From: an uncultured Ruminococcus sp.
GTDB taxonomy: Bacteria; Bacillota; Clostridia; Oscillospirales; Ruminococcaceae
DNA: 64,000 nucleotides
Assembly: GCA_902800795.1 (NCBI GenBank)
Contig: CADCFQ010000005.1
Location: forward strand, 36,499 to 100,498
Reading direction: 5' to 3'
Positions 24,022-33,119 of the stretch are shown here, one piece after another. A model generated the notes under the pieces. It was not told where the DNA came from and ran no database searches. It saw only the letters and a list, made by a program, of their open reading frames with translations. The translations under genes and the position numbers were made by a program. Each line of letters starts with the position of its first letter. The stretch's first letter is position 1.

Positions 24022-25855
24022 TTTTCATGCTCCGAAGGATAGTCTGTGCCATTTTCTCCGCCGAGAGACCCTGCTCGTCCAGCAGAGCCGCAGGCTTGCC
24101 GTGGTGAACGAAGCCGTCGATAGCGTGCACCTCCACATTGCCGAGCCTTGCCTGATACTTCTCGCCAAGACAGCCGAGAGCGCAGGCTTCCTCAAAGAAA
24201 ATGACCTTGTCGTATTTCTTCATTATTTCCAAAGGCTCCTCCGTTATAGGGAGTATCCTCACCAGGGAAAGGGTGTCAACTTTAACACCCTGTGCTTCAA
24301 GGATAGCCTTTGCCTTATACATATTGTTGGTTATCCTGCCGTAGGTAACGGCAAGCACGGACGAGCCATTATTCTCATAGCAAAGCTCGGTCTCGGGCTT
24401 GCTTCTCGGCGAGCGGTCAGCACCCCTGGGGTATCTGACAACTGCAACGCCCTCGACTTCGCTCACCGCCTTTTCAAGACAGGCTTCAAGCTCCGAGTAT
24501 ATGGACGGTGAGAACACAGTAACGCCCGGGATAGTTGACAGGAAGTTGACATCGAAAAGTCCCTGGTGGGTCTCTCCGTCATCGCCGACGATGCCTGCTC
24601 TGTCAACGCAGATGACAGCGTGGCTGCCCATTATCGAAAGGTCGTGGATCAGCTGGTCGTAGGAGCGCTGCAAAAAGGTGGAATAGACCGCAAACACAGG
24701 CACATAGCCCATTGAAGCCAGCCCGCCGCAGAAGGTCACTGCGTGCTCCTCGGCTATGCCCACATCGAAAAAGCGCTTGGGATAGCTCTTGTAAAAATAC
24801 TGAAGCCCCGTGCCGTATTTCATAGCGGCAGTGACAGCGCAGATCTTTTTGTTAGTCTGTGCCAGCTTGCAGAGGTGTCTTCCCATAACGGAAGAAAAGC
24901 TGTCCGAAGTCACAACATCCGGGTTTCCGGTGGCTATCTCAAAGGAGCCCACACCGTGATACTCGCCGGGGTTCTCCTCGGCAGGCTCATAGCCCTTGCC
25001 CTTTACAGTGTTCACATGGATGAACACAGGCTTGTCCATCTTCTTGGCGGCACTGAGCCCTCTCTCCAGGTCTGCAAGGTCATGGCCGTTTAAAGGTCCG
25101 ATGAACTCAAAGCCAAGATCCTCAAACATAGTGCTGTGGATAAGCATATTCTTGACCGCATTCTTCGAGCTTCTTATAGCGTTCTCAATGGGTCTGCCCA
25201 CAAGGGGCGTTGCGTCCAGCACACGCTGAACCCTGCCCTTGGTGGCCTTATAGGTGTCCTTCGTTCTCATCGTTGAGAGATACTTCGCCATAGCGCCCAC
25301 GTTTTTTGAAATGGACATCTCGTTGTAGTTTAAGATAACGATGATATTGGTGTCGCTCTTTCCGGCATTATTGAGCCCCTCATAAAGCTCGCCGCCGGTG
25401 GAGGCGCCGTCCCCCACAACAGCGATAGCGTGGTGAACGTTGTCGCCCGAAAGCTTCATAGCTGCGGCTATGCCCAGCGCCGCCGAAACAGAGGTGGAGC
25501 TGTGGCCGCTTATAAAAGCGTCATGCTCGGACTCGTCGGGCCTGCAAAAGCCCGAAAGGCCGTTCTCCTGTCTGAGCGTGCTCATCCTGTCAAGGCGGCC
25601 TGTCAGTATCTTGTGTGTATAGGCCTGGTGTCCCACATCCCAGACTATCTTGTCCTCGGGCGAGTCGAACACTCTGTGTATAGCCATGGTAAGCTCCACC
25701 GTTCCGAGATTTGAGGCTAAGTGTCCGCCTGTTTTTGAAACGGTGCTTATCAGTATCTTTCTTATATCCTCACAAAGCTCCTCACACTGGGAAAGGCTGA
25801 GCTTTTTAAGATCCTTCGGCAGATCGAGCTTTGTTATATCCGTTTTTTTATCCAT
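24005..25855 (-). CDS. dxs: 1-deoxy-D-xylulose-5-phosphate synthase
   Basis: Thiamine-diphosphate enzyme joining pyruvate and glyceraldehyde 3-phosphate, the first step of the MEP isoprenoid pathway. The 616 residues include DVGHQAYTHKILTGR, the ThDP/metal motif GDGASTGGELYEGLNNAG, and the transketolase pyrimidine domain with DVGIAEEHAVTFCGGLA, then a C-terminal domain. It lies 25 bp after ispA, so the entry enzyme and the prenyl transferase of the pathway are co-transcribed. Confidence 0.96.
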   Translation of the reverse strand: MDKKTDITKLDLPKDLKKLSLSQCEELCEDIRKILISTVSKTGGHLASNLGTVELTMAIHRVFDSPEDKIVWDVGHQAYTHKILTGRLDRMSTLRQENGLSGFCRPDESEHDAFISGHSSTSVSAALGIAAAMKLSGDNVHHAIAVVGDGASTGGELYEGLNNAGKSDTNIIVILNYNEMSISKNVGAMAKYLSTMRTKDTYKATKGRVQRVLDATPLVGRPIENAIRSSKNAVKNMLIHSTMFEDLGFEFIGPLNGHDLADLERGLSAAKKMDKPVFIHVNTVKGKGYEPAEENPGEYHGVGSFEIATGNPDVVTSDSFSSVMGRHLCKLAQTNKKICAVTAAMKYGTGLQYFYKSYPKRFFDVGIAEEHAVTFCGGLASMGYVPVFAVYSTFLQRSYDQLIHDLSIMGSHAVICVDRAGIVGDDGETHQGLFDVNFLSTIPGVTVFSPSIYSELEACLEKAVSEVEGVAVVRYPRGADRSPRSKPETELCYENNGSSVLAVTYGRITNNMYKAKAILEAQGVKVDTLSLVRILPITEEPLEIMKKYDKVIFFEEACALGCLGEKYQARLGNVEVHAIDGFVHHGKPAALLDEQGLSAEKMAQTILRSMKNGTEA

Positions 25856-25880
25856 CGATCAAATGATCCCCAATCAGTAA

Positions 25881-26774
25881 TCAGCTTTGTCTTGTCAGAA
25901 GCTCCTGTGTCAGCTGTGACAGAAATTCATAGTCCTCAAAATATCTTAAATGACCCAGAGCTTCAACGGTCAGCTGCTTTGCTATGGCCTGAGAACGCTC
26001 AAGCCCCAAGAGTGTGACATAGGTGGTCTTGTGCTGCTGCTCGTCGCTTCCGATAGGCTTGCCAAGGCTCTCGAAGCTTCCGGTAACGTCCAGTATATCA
26101 TCAACGATCTGGAACGCTCTTCCGAGCGCCTTTGCATAATCCGCCGCAAAGGGCACAGCTTCAAACCTGCCGGAGAGAATGACTCCCATAACGCAGGCGG
26201 CTTCAATAAGCGCCCCCGTCTTACAGGTCTGGAGCACATTGAGCGTTTCAAGGTCGATATCCTTGCCCTCAGAACGCAGGTCTATCACCTGGCCGCCTAT
26301 CATGCCGTCGGTGCCTATCGCCTTTGAGAGGACGGACACGAGCATGATAGCCCTCTCCGGGGGGATAACGCCGGCTATGGCCTCATCGGACAGCACCTCA
26401 AAAGCAAGAGAATTGAGCGCATCTCCTGCAAGCAGCGCTATGTCCTCGCCGAAGGCCTTGTGACAGGAGGGCTTGCCCCTCCTGAAATCGTCATTGTCCA
26501 TACAGGGCAGGTCGTCGTGGATGAGGGAATAGGTGTGGATAAGCTCCAGGCTGCAGGCAGCCCTGGCAAACTTTTCCGGGCGCTTTTCACCGCACATCCT
26601 TGCAAACTCCATCACAAGCACAGGCCTCAGCCTTTTTCCGCCGGCAAGGAGAGAATACTCCATAGCCTTTACAACTTCGCCCTGAAGCTCGGGCTTTGAG
26701 GCAGTTATCTTTTTGAGCTCGCCCTCCACAAGCTCGATATAGTAGTCGAGCTTGGCTTTGTTCATATCATTCAT
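25881..26774 (-). CDS. ispA: farnesyl diphosphate synthase (polyprenyl synthetase)
   Basis: Condenses IPP with DMAPP and GPP to give FPP, the precursor of undecaprenyl carriers and quinones. First aspartate-rich motif HDDLPCMDNDD, second QIVDDILDV, plus the GGKRLRP and KTGALIEA segments. The frame opens at a GTG at 26786, inside xseB. The ATG at 26774 also overlaps the xseB stop region and is taken here; an ATG at 26765 is the other candidate. About 297 residues, standard for the short-chain class. Confidence 0.94.
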   Translation of the reverse strand: MNDMNKAKLDYYIELVEGELKKITASKPELQGEVVKAMEYSLLAGGKRLRPVLVMEFARMCGEKRPEKFARAACSLELIHTYSLIHDDLPCMDNDDFRRGKPSCHKAFGEDIALLAGDALNSLAFEVLSDEAIAGVIPPERAIMLVSVLSKAIGTDGMIGGQVIDLRSEGKDIDLETLNVLQTCKTGALIEAACVMGVILSGRFEAVPFAADYAKALGRAFQIVDDILDVTGSFESLGKPIGSDEQQHKTTYVTLLGLERSQAIAKQLTVEALGHLRYFEDYEFLSQLTQELLTRQS

Positions 26775-26955
26775 CGGTCTTTTCACCGTCCATATTCTTC
26801 ACAGTTAGTCTTGCCTGCTCCAGCTCTTTTTTGCAGTCGGCGCAAAGGGCTATCCCCTCTTTATAAAGGTCCAGCGCATCTCCCAGCTCCGGCTTTTCGT
26901 TCTCGAGCCTTGCAACTATATCTCCAAGCTTTTCAAGCTTTTGTTCAAAAGTCAT
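26767..26955 (-). CDS. xseB: exodeoxyribonuclease VII small subunit
   Basis: The 62-residue helical small subunit that packs along XseA. MTFEQKLEKLGDIVARLE and the LDLYKEGIAL segment are family hallmarks. It is 10 bp after xseA and its end overlaps ispA. Confidence 0.93.
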   Translation of the reverse strand: MTFEQKLEKLGDIVARLENEKPELGDALDLYKEGIALCADCKKELEQARLTVKNMDGEKTDE

Positions 26956-26965
26956 TTTATCACCG

Positions 26966-28165
26966 TCAGTCTTTTTTTATTCCAACTATATCAGCCTCGG
27001 CCGAGGAGCCGGCAAACCTTATGCTCACCCGATCGCCCTCTTTTAGCACCGCCGAGGACGTGACCGCCCTGCCCTCGTGCATAACTATCGAGTAGCCCCT
27101 GGAAAGCACACGGAAAGGGCTGAGAGCTTCCAGCACTGTGGCTCTCTCGCTTATCTTAGTGTCCATATCATCCATAAGCTTTGCCATGGATGCTTTGAGC
27201 CGCCTGTCAAGGCCGTCAAGGCGAAGCCTGGCGTCATCAAGGCGCTTTTCCGGCGAGCAGAGTTTAAGGGATGCCGAAAGCTGTGTGAGCCTTTGCTCCT
27301 TGTCACTGATAAGGGCTCCCAGCGCCGCAGCCAGCTTATTTTCAATTGCCTCCACTGCCCCTGTCATCTCGCTTCTGTCAGGCACCGCAAGCTCCGCTGC
27401 CGCCGAGGGTGTCGGGGCTCTCAGATCTGCGGCATAGTCCACAAGAGTGGTGTCGGTCTCGTGGCCCACAGCCGTTATCACCGGTGTCTCGCAGTCTGCC
27501 ACCGCAAGCACGACCTCACGGCGGTTAAAGGGCATAAGGTCCTCCGCCGAGCCGCCGCCCCTTGCAAGGATAAGCGTGTCCGCACCGCTGCGGTCGGCTT
27601 TTTTTATCGCCTCACAGATGCTTGTCTGTGCGCTCTCGCCCTGGACAGCTGCCGGGAACACCAGCAGCTCACACAGGGGGTATCTTCTCTCTGTTATGTG
27701 TATTATATCCTGGAGCGCCGCCCCGGTGAGGGACGTTACCACCGCCAGTTTTTTCGGAACAAGGGGTATCTTCTTTTTTCGCTCTGCCGCAAAGACGCCC
27801 AGCTCTTCAAGCTCCTTTTTGGTCTGCTCGATAGAAACATGAACAGCTCCCGCTCCGGCAGGCAGCATCTCGGTAACGATCATCTGGCAGTTTCCCGAGC
27901 GCTCATAAACGCCCACGTTTCCTATCGCCATAACGCTCATCCCGTCTTCGGGATCAAACCTTAGCTTTGAAGCCGCTGACGCAAACATCACGCACGAGAT
28001 CGCCGAGGTATCGTCCTTCAGCGAAAAGTATGCGTGACCCGATCTGTAATTGATATTGAAATTTGAGACCTCGCCCCTGACCGCAACACCCATGAGCTTG
28101 GGGTCGGCCTTTATCTTGAAGGACAGGTATTTATTGAGCTGTGTGACTGTCAGGACAGAACCCAA
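26966..28165 (-). CDS. xseA: exodeoxyribonuclease VII large subunit
   Basis: Catalytic subunit of the nuclease that degrades single-stranded DNA from both ends. The 399 residues show an N-terminal OB-fold (GEVSNFNINYRSGHAYFSLK), the catalytic domain with AVVTSLTGAALQDI, LARGGGSAEDL and TAVGHETDTTLVD, a coiled-coil stretch and a C-terminal GYSIVMHEG segment. The start is a TTG one base after the stop of the M22 gene, with AAAGGA upstream; no ATG fits as well. Confidence 0.95.
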   Translation of the reverse strand: MGSVLTVTQLNKYLSFKIKADPKLMGVAVRGEVSNFNINYRSGHAYFSLKDDTSAISCVMFASAASKLRFDPEDGMSVMAIGNVGVYERSGNCQMIVTEMLPAGAGAVHVSIEQTKKELEELGVFAAERKKKIPLVPKKLAVVTSLTGAALQDIIHITERRYPLCELLVFPAAVQGESAQTSICEAIKKADRSGADTLILARGGGSAEDLMPFNRREVVLAVADCETPVITAVGHETDTTLVDYAADLRAPTPSAAAELAVPDRSEMTGAVEAIENKLAAALGALISDKEQRLTQLSASLKLCSPEKRLDDARLRLDGLDRRLKASMAKLMDDMDTKISERATVLEALSPFRVLSRGYSIVMHEGRAVTSSAVLKEGDRVSIRFAGSSAEADIVGIKKD

Positions 28166-28166
28166 C

Positions 28167-29102
28167 TTAGATCAGTCCTTTCTTCAGAGCCGCATAAACG
28201 GCTGTGCCGACAGCGTTGTCGGCGGAAAACTCCGGAGCCGCAAAGCTTCCGTATTTTGAGAGCCGCTGCTTTATGCTCCTGTTTGACATAACTCCGCCGG
28301 CATAGACTATATCTATGCCCGGATATTTCCGGACAAGCGCCAGCGTCAGCGCTTCAACAGCAGTACACACACTGTCGATGCAGAATTTTGCTATATCATT
28401 CTTGTCGGCTCCCGACTCCATGAGCTTCATACACTTGTTCTCGAGCCCCGAGAGCGAGCAATAAAGCCCCTTCACCGCAGGCTTGATATCGAAGCTGACA
28501 TAGCTTTTCCCGGCCATTTTTTCCATCTCGGCGCCGCAGGGGAACCCAAGCCCCAGCCTTACTCCGCAGCGGTCTATCGCCTGTCCTGCGTTAAGGTCGG
28601 AGGTGCCGCCGATGCGCTCTATCCTCACATTGTGCTCGCTGTCCGGCACACACATAAGAAGGTCGGTGGTGCCGCCGCTGACATGGAAGGCCGCAAAGGG
28701 CTTGCTGTCCTTTACAAGGTCAAGCCTCTGGCAGGAATAAAGAGCCGCCAAGATGTGGCCTGTCTGGTGGGAGGTCAGAAAAAGCTCGCAGCCGGCGCCC
28801 ATAGAAAAGGCGGCCGCAGCATTAAGTCCCACCAAAAAGCAGGGCATATAAGAGCCCGACACCATTCTCGGAGCGCACGAACACCCGCAGGCATCGAAAT
28901 GTCCGATGTCTGAAAAGGCTTCTTTCATGATCTTGGGCAGTTCCCTTGTGTGGAGGAACACCGCATCCGACTGGCGCAATCCCCTCTCGCCGCTCTTTAC
29001 CGGCAGAAGCTGCCTGACGTTGCGCACGCTCATATCGGCGGTATCAAGGACCGCTGCCGAGGTGGTGTAGTTGCTCGTGTCAAACCCTGCAATAATACTC
29101 AT
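28167..29102 (-). CDS. TsaD-like M22/Kae1 family protein (second paralogue type)
   Basis: ASKHA-fold protein of the glycoprotease M22 family. The 311 residues have an N-terminal FDTSNYTTSAAVLD, metal-ligand HQTGH (two histidines as in TsaD), the phosphate loop FHVSGGTTDLL and a C-terminal YAGGVMSN. It is shorter than the ~340-residue TsaD of t6A biosynthesis, and its place between nusB and xseA is that of a separate clostridial paralogue. I therefore do not give it the symbol tsaD. Its substrate is unknown. Confidence 0.75.
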   Translation of the reverse strand: MSIIAGFDTSNYTTSAAVLDTADMSVRNVRQLLPVKSGERGLRQSDAVFLHTRELPKIMKEAFSDIGHFDACGCSCAPRMVSGSYMPCFLVGLNAAAAFSMGAGCELFLTSHQTGHILAALYSCQRLDLVKDSKPFAAFHVSGGTTDLLMCVPDSEHNVRIERIGGTSDLNAGQAIDRCGVRLGLGFPCGAEMEKMAGKSYVSFDIKPAVKGLYCSLSGLENKCMKLMESGADKNDIAKFCIDSVCTAVEALTLALVRKYPGIDIVYAGGVMSNRSIKQRLSKYGSFAAPEFSADNAVGTAVYAALKKGLI

Positions 29103-29105
29103 ATT

Positions 29106-29519
29106 CTATTCCTGTGTCTGTATGCTTTTTGAATAGGAGCCCAGCACGCCGTTAACAAACGATACGTCCGACCCGAAGGTATAGTTGCCTGCGAGAGCCA
29201 CCGCTTCGCTGATAGCGACATTGACAGGCACGCTGTCAACATAGGCAGCTTCATAGATAGCAAGGCGAAGGATAGCAAGATTTATCCTGGGTATCCTCGA
29301 TACCGCTCTCTTGTTGCTGAACTGTGAGATTATCCCGTCCAGCTCGTCCTTCTTCGCATCAACGCCCCTCACAAGCCCCTCGACTTCTTCGTTGAAGGGG
29401 AACTCGTCTACCTCTCTGGCGTTTTCAAAAATGTTCTCCAGCGGCTCGTCAGCTCTGAAGCTTCTCTCATAGCAAAGCAAAAAAGCCGCTTCTCTTATTT
29501 CTCTTCTTTTAAGTTCCAC
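29106..29519 (-). CDS. nusB: transcription antitermination factor NusB
   Basis: RNA-binding all-helical factor that, with NusE (S10), supports rRNA antitermination. The ~137 residues contain LKRREIREAAFLLCYE at the N-terminus and PVNVAISEAVALAGNYTFG, FVNGVLG at the C-terminus. The frame opens at a TTG at 29534, but the GTG at 29519 has GGGAGA seven nt upstream and gives the usual N-terminus. The gene lies 3 bp before the M22 gene. Confidence 0.93.
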   Translation of the reverse strand: MELKRREIREAAFLLCYERSFRADEPLENIFENAREVDEFPFNEEVEGLVRGVDAKKDELDGIISQFSNKRAVSRIPRINLAILRLAIYEAAYVDSVPVNVAISEAVALAGNYTFGSDVSFVNGVLGSYSKSIQTQE

Positions 29520-29536
29520 TGCGCACTCTCCCAAAA

Positions 29537-29893
29537 TTATTCCTTGGCTGCCGTCTCGATGCCGCAGACATTCACATTGACCTTAGCCACTGTAAGACCC
29601 AGCATATTCTGAACTGCGCTCTTGACCTTTTCCTGGACCTCTTCGGCCACCTGGACCGCTTTAGCGTTCTCGTCAAGGATAACGCCGATAGTGACCGAAA
29701 GCACATCGTCCACAAGGCCTATCCTTATGTTGCCGAAGTTCTCCTGCTTGAGCCAGATCTGTCTGGGGCTCTTCATAACAGGAGCTATCCTGCATACGCC
29801 GTCGATCTCGCTGACAGTGTTGGTTATTATCCTTGCGATAACGTCCTGGCTGATGTGCAGGCTCTTGCCGGTGTTCTTTACAACGTCGCTCAT
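29537..29893 (-). CDS. Asp23/Gls24 family envelope-stress protein
   Basis: 118-residue YqhY/Asp23-like protein; members associate with the membrane face and relate to envelope stress and, for YqhY, to acetyl-CoA carboxylase control. It shows ISQDVIARIITNTVSEIDGV and a C-terminal VNVCGIE. The position immediately before nusB is conserved in Firmicutes, although accB and accC, which accompany yqhY in Bacillus, are absent here. Confidence 0.9.
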   Translation of the reverse strand: MSDVVKNTGKSLHISQDVIARIITNTVSEIDGVCRIAPVMKSPRQIWLKQENFGNIRIGLVDDVLSVTIGVILDENAKAVQVAEEVQEKVKSAVQNMLGLTVAKVNVNVCGIETAAKE

Positions 29894-29912
29894 AAAAATA
29901 CCTCCAATAAGA

Positions 29913-29989
29913 AAAAATCCTTCAAAATCATACTTAAAGTCATTATAACATATTTTTCAATACGTTACAAGTATTTTTGAAGGATTTTT
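29913..29989. repeat. long inverted repeat enclosing the asp23-operon promoter
   Basis: Perfect 15-bp arms AAAAATCCTTCAAAA (29913-29927) and its complement (29975-29989) separated by 47 bp that contain a full promoter. T-rich sequence continues on the plus-strand side. It may act as terminator of spoIIIAH read-through or as an operator pair. Confidence 0.55.
29942..29970 (-). promoter_or_regulatory. promoter of the asp23-nusB-xse operon
   Basis: On the minus strand TTGTAA (29965-29970), 17 bp, TATAAT (29942-29947), lying inside the inverted repeat of 29913-29989. This would let the downstream housekeeping genes be expressed independently of the sporulation operon. Confidence 0.7.
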
Positions 29990-30007
29990 CTTTTTTTTAA
30001 TATTTAT

Positions 30008-30550
30008 TCAGCTCACATCGTATATCCTGATATTCTCGTTCGGCACCGTGACCTGACTGAGGATAATGTCTTTTATCTGTGCGGCCTCCGAGGACTGGAG
30101 CCCGTCGCTCTCGGTCTTCACCACCACGTCGGCGTTCTTGCCGTCAAGATACACCACGCACTCCTCAAAGCCTGCCGCCTTCACAAGGCTCTCCACCTTG
30201 CTCTCGGACTCCATAAGGCTCGCCATAGCCTGGGCGCTCTCCTCGGCAACAGCCTTTTCCTCCGGGGTGGCATCTCCGCCGCCGATTATGTTTTTGAGCG
30301 TCTCCACCGCTTCGTCTCTCGAGTTCATCTTCTCTATCCTCACCTGAGAGAAATAGTCGGCGGCGCTGTCTGTGCTCACAAGCTCCGCTTCACCGTAGCT
30401 CACGCTCCGGCTCTTTACAGCATCCGCCTTTTTGATATCTGTCCCGGCGGAAGAATAGGTGTAGTTCACATAGACCGCCGCCCCCAGCACAAGAGTCATC
30501 CCCGCAAGCAGGAGCTGTCTTTTGCCTATTATCAGTGTTGGTTTTTTCAT
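30008..30550 (-). CDS. spoIIIAH: stage III sporulation protein AH
   Basis: Mother-cell part of the SpoIIIAH-SpoIIQ channel linking mother cell and forespore during engulfment. The 180-residue protein has one N-terminal membrane helix and a C-terminal YscJ/FliF-like ring-building domain (about 95-180). The central part is shorter than in Bacillus (218 residues). It closes the eight-gene spoIIIA operon. Confidence 0.9.
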   Translation of the reverse strand: MKKPTLIIGKRQLLLAGMTLVLGAAVYVNYTYSSAGTDIKKADAVKSRSVSYGEAELVSTDSAADYFSQVRIEKMNSRDEAVETLKNIIGGGDATPEEKAVAEESAQAMASLMESESKVESLVKAAGFEECVVYLDGKNADVVVKTESDGLQSSEAAQIKDIILSQVTVPNENIRIYDVS

Positions 30551-30568
30551 CTTTGTTACCTCTTTCTC

Positions 30569-31114
30569 TTATGTATTTCTGCACTCGACACAGATGTTCG
30601 CACTTGGTATATCCAAAAGCTTCGACACCGCATTTATCACCCTCTCCCTTACCTTTACATCCCCTCCTCCCTCACAGACAACTATCACGCCGCTTATCTG
30701 CGGCCTTATTATCTTTTTCACAAGCGCCTGCCTCTCGCCGCCCTCCTCGGTAAAGACCACCTCGCTCTTACAGCTCTCACGGGTGCTTCCGTCGGCGGAC
30801 TCGGTGCTTCTGTCGGTGTTCTCGGCATAGACATACTCCGTTGCCGAACCTACCGTTATCATCACGTCACAGCTGCCCACTGACTCTATCCCGGAGAGTA
30901 TCTTGCAAAGCTTCTTCTCCGTCCTTGCGGCGTATTCATCCGGATCCTCGCTCGACACCCGGGTCTGCGAAGACGGACTCTCCTTGTCATCCCCGGAAGA
31001 CAGGGTGTCCGACAGGAAGATAAGGGCTATGCCTATCACCCCGAGGACTATGATGAGCTTATATCTCTGCTCCTTTGCAAAAAGGCTCCCGAGAAAGGCT
31101 TTATTCTTCATCAT
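30569..31114 (-). CDS. spoIIIAG: stage III sporulation protein AG
   Basis: Forms a large ring in the feeding-tube apparatus of sporulating cells. It has one membrane helix near residues 18-38, a serine/acidic linker and a C-terminal ring-building motif domain with GVIVVCEGGGDVKVRE. The frame extends to a TTG at 31135 within spoIIIAF; the ATG at 31114 follows GGAG by six nt and is preferred (181 residues). Confidence 0.9.
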   Translation of the reverse strand: MMKNKAFLGSLFAKEQRYKLIIVLGVIGIALIFLSDTLSSGDDKESPSSQTRVSSEDPDEYAARTEKKLCKILSGIESVGSCDVMITVGSATEYVYAENTDRSTESADGSTRESCKSEVVFTEEGGERQALVKKIIRPQISGVIVVCEGGGDVKVRERVINAVSKLLDIPSANICVECRNT

Positions 31115-31592
31115 TATCAGCTCCGCTGTTTTCAAACACTATCTCACAGTCCGGCAGGACGGCAGAGACTTTGTCTCTTAGTCTGTCTTTGTCACCGGGC
31201 TTTGCTCCGATGACGCTCACCTTTGTTATCACGATATCATTGTATTCATCAAGTGACACCGATATTACTGTGTGAACGTTCTTAAAGCCTGCTTTTTCAA
31301 ATTCGCCGTTGAAGTAGTCCGCTATCTCACGCCGGGCGGCACTAAGGTAACACTGCTCCGAGAGCCGCTCCAGCGCCGGGTCCGTGATATCGCTCTGCTG
31401 TGTCTCATAGTCGGGGACATCCAGCTTGAATCCGTCCTCACGAAAGGGTGACGCACAGGCAAGGAGCAGTATGCACGCCATAATTGGAGTAAGATATTTT
31501 GATATGGTCCCCCGGGGTGCGGCGGCGCCCACAGCTGAAGAGACCAGCCCGACTATACAGGCTATGTATATTGCCGATCTGAAAGTCTGCAT
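31101..31592 (-). CDS. spoIIIAF: stage III sporulation protein AF
   Basis: 163-residue membrane protein with two N-terminal helices (about residues 8-25 and 31-50) and a C-terminal ring-building-type domain. It overlaps spoIIIAG and follows spoIIIAE directly. The assignment relies on domain layout and operon position as much as on motif similarity. Confidence 0.88.
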   Translation of the reverse strand: MQTFRSAIYIACIVGLVSSAVGAAAPRGTISKYLTPIMACILLLACASPFREDGFKLDVPDYETQQSDITDPALERLSEQCYLSAARREIADYFNGEFEKAGFKNVHTVISVSLDEYNDIVITKVSVIGAKPGDKDRLRDKVSAVLPDCEIVFENSGADNDEE

Positions 31593-31593
31593 A

Positions 31594-32730
31594 CTAGCCT
31601 CCTGCGGCGGTGAGCATCACGACGGAAGTGGCGGTGATGAAAAACAGCGAATAAGCGATAACTATGCTCATGGCGATGGACAGCACCGAGCTCATTCCCG
31701 AGAGGACAAGAGATGAGCTCTCCAGTGCAAACATACGGTGGACAGTCTCTGCAAGGCCTATGGCAAGCTTCATAGCGATGACTGTCATAAGCGGCCGAAG
31801 AACGATGATGAATACTGTTATAAGACCGATAGCGCCGACGCTTGTGCGGATGACCCCAAGGCTTGAGCGCACGGCGGAATAGGCTTCAGACACCGAGCCG
31901 CCGATGACGGGGATAAAGCTTGAAGCCGCAAAGCGCACAGCCTTTGTGCCGACGGTGTCGGCGGCGTTCCCTGTCAGGCCTGTGACGGTGACAAGAAAGG
32001 TGAAGATAAGCATTATAAAGCCCAGAGCCTTTGTAACAAAGGACTTTATGGAAGCGGCTGTCTTCGAGAGGTCAAGAAGGGGCCCCATCGCCGACACCAA
32101 AGACAGCGCCGCCACACAGGAGATAAGAGGGACCAGCAGCTTGTTTGCGGCATAAGCCATAATCTCGCAGACAAAGAACATCACCGAGTAATAGCCTGCC
32201 GCCGAGGCCGCATGGCCGGAGGCAGTTGACAGCCCCGCAAACACCGGGATGTAGGTGACCATAAAGCTGTTTATCCCTTCAAGGGCTTTTAAGAGCTCGT
32301 CAAGGCTGCCGCTCAGCGTGTCGCTGATGATAAGCATACACACAAGAGCCGACACGGTAGAAAAAGCGCTCTGCGTTCCTGTTGATGGAGCAAGCCCCTT
32401 TATCATCACGCAGACAGCGGCGGCAGCGATAAGTCGCCCGAGCATACTCACCGGAGCTTTCAGGGACGAAACAAAGGCGTCCCACACCGATGAGAGCACC
32501 GTCTTTGGTGAAAGCGTGGTTATGTTCTGCGGCTTTGCAGCAGAGATATCCTGCTCTTTAAAAAACGCCCCGGCTTCATCGCCGCCTGCGGAGGACAGTC
32601 GCTCGTTGACCTCACTTACTATATCATCAAGCTCGGCGCTGCTCTCGCTTCCGGAGGCTTCGGCGCAAAGCGGAAAAGCACAAAGAAAGACAACGGCAGA
32701 AGCAAGCAGCGACAACAGACCTCTTATCAT
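31594..32730 (-). CDS. spoIIIAE: stage III sporulation protein AE
   Basis: Polytopic membrane protein of the SpoIIIA complex. After a signal-like N-terminal helix and a ~70-residue extracytoplasmic segment it has about eight membrane helices. The ATG at 32730 overlaps the spoIIIAD stop as ATGA and has GGGAGG nine nt upstream; the frame upstream to 32844 is out-of-frame spoIIIAD sequence. 378 residues, close to the family's ~390-400. Confidence 0.93.
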   Translation of the reverse strand: MIRGLLSLLASAVVFLCAFPLCAEASGSESSAELDDIVSEVNERLSSAGGDEAGAFFKEQDISAAKPQNITTLSPKTVLSSVWDAFVSSLKAPVSMLGRLIAAAAVCVMIKGLAPSTGTQSAFSTVSALVCMLIISDTLSGSLDELLKALEGINSFMVTYIPVFAGLSTASGHAASAAGYYSVMFFVCEIMAYAANKLLVPLISCVAALSLVSAMGPLLDLSKTAASIKSFVTKALGFIMLIFTFLVTVTGLTGNAADTVGTKAVRFAASSFIPVIGGSVSEAYSAVRSSLGVIRTSVGAIGLITVFIIVLRPLMTVIAMKLAIGLAETVHRMFALESSSLVLSGMSSVLSIAMSIVIAYSLFFITATSVVMLTAAGG

Positions 32731-33113
32731 TTCACCAGTCCTCCCACCATATCCCCTGCGGCACGCATGAGCGGCAGCGAAACGGCTATCATCCCCAGCC
32801 GCCCTATAAGCGCCGCCGCTGATGCCAGAGCGCCCTCTCCGCACTGGCGGCAGTATTCCTCGGCGGCAGAGGTAAGATAGGCTATCCCCAGCGCCTTCAT
32901 AAGTATCTCAAAGTATTCGCTGTCTATCCCTGCGCTGTCGATAAGCGGCTCGAAGGTATCAGCGATGTCCATAATGAGCGCCAGCCCGTAGTAGAGCACT
33001 GTACACACACAGAACAGGACCCCCACAAGCTTTATCTCGCTGCTCTCCCTCTCCACAGCTTTGAGCAGCACGGCCGAAACGACACAGAACCCGATTATTG
33101 CCGTGACCTTCAT
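32727..33113 (-). CDS. spoIIIAD: stage III sporulation protein AD
   Basis: 128-residue membrane protein with helices at about 3-20, 30-50 and 100-125, and a SEYFEILMKALGIAYLT segment typical of SpoIIIAD. Part of the mother-cell membrane base of the feeding tube. Six bp after spoIIIAC and coupled to spoIIIAE. Confidence 0.93.
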   Translation of the reverse strand: MKVTAIIGFCVVSAVLLKAVERESSEIKLVGVLFCVCTVLYYGLALIMDIADTFEPLIDSAGIDSEYFEILMKALGIAYLTSAAEEYCRQCGEGALASAAALIGRLGMIAVSLPLMRAAGDMVGGLVK

Positions 33114-33119
33114 TGCCGC

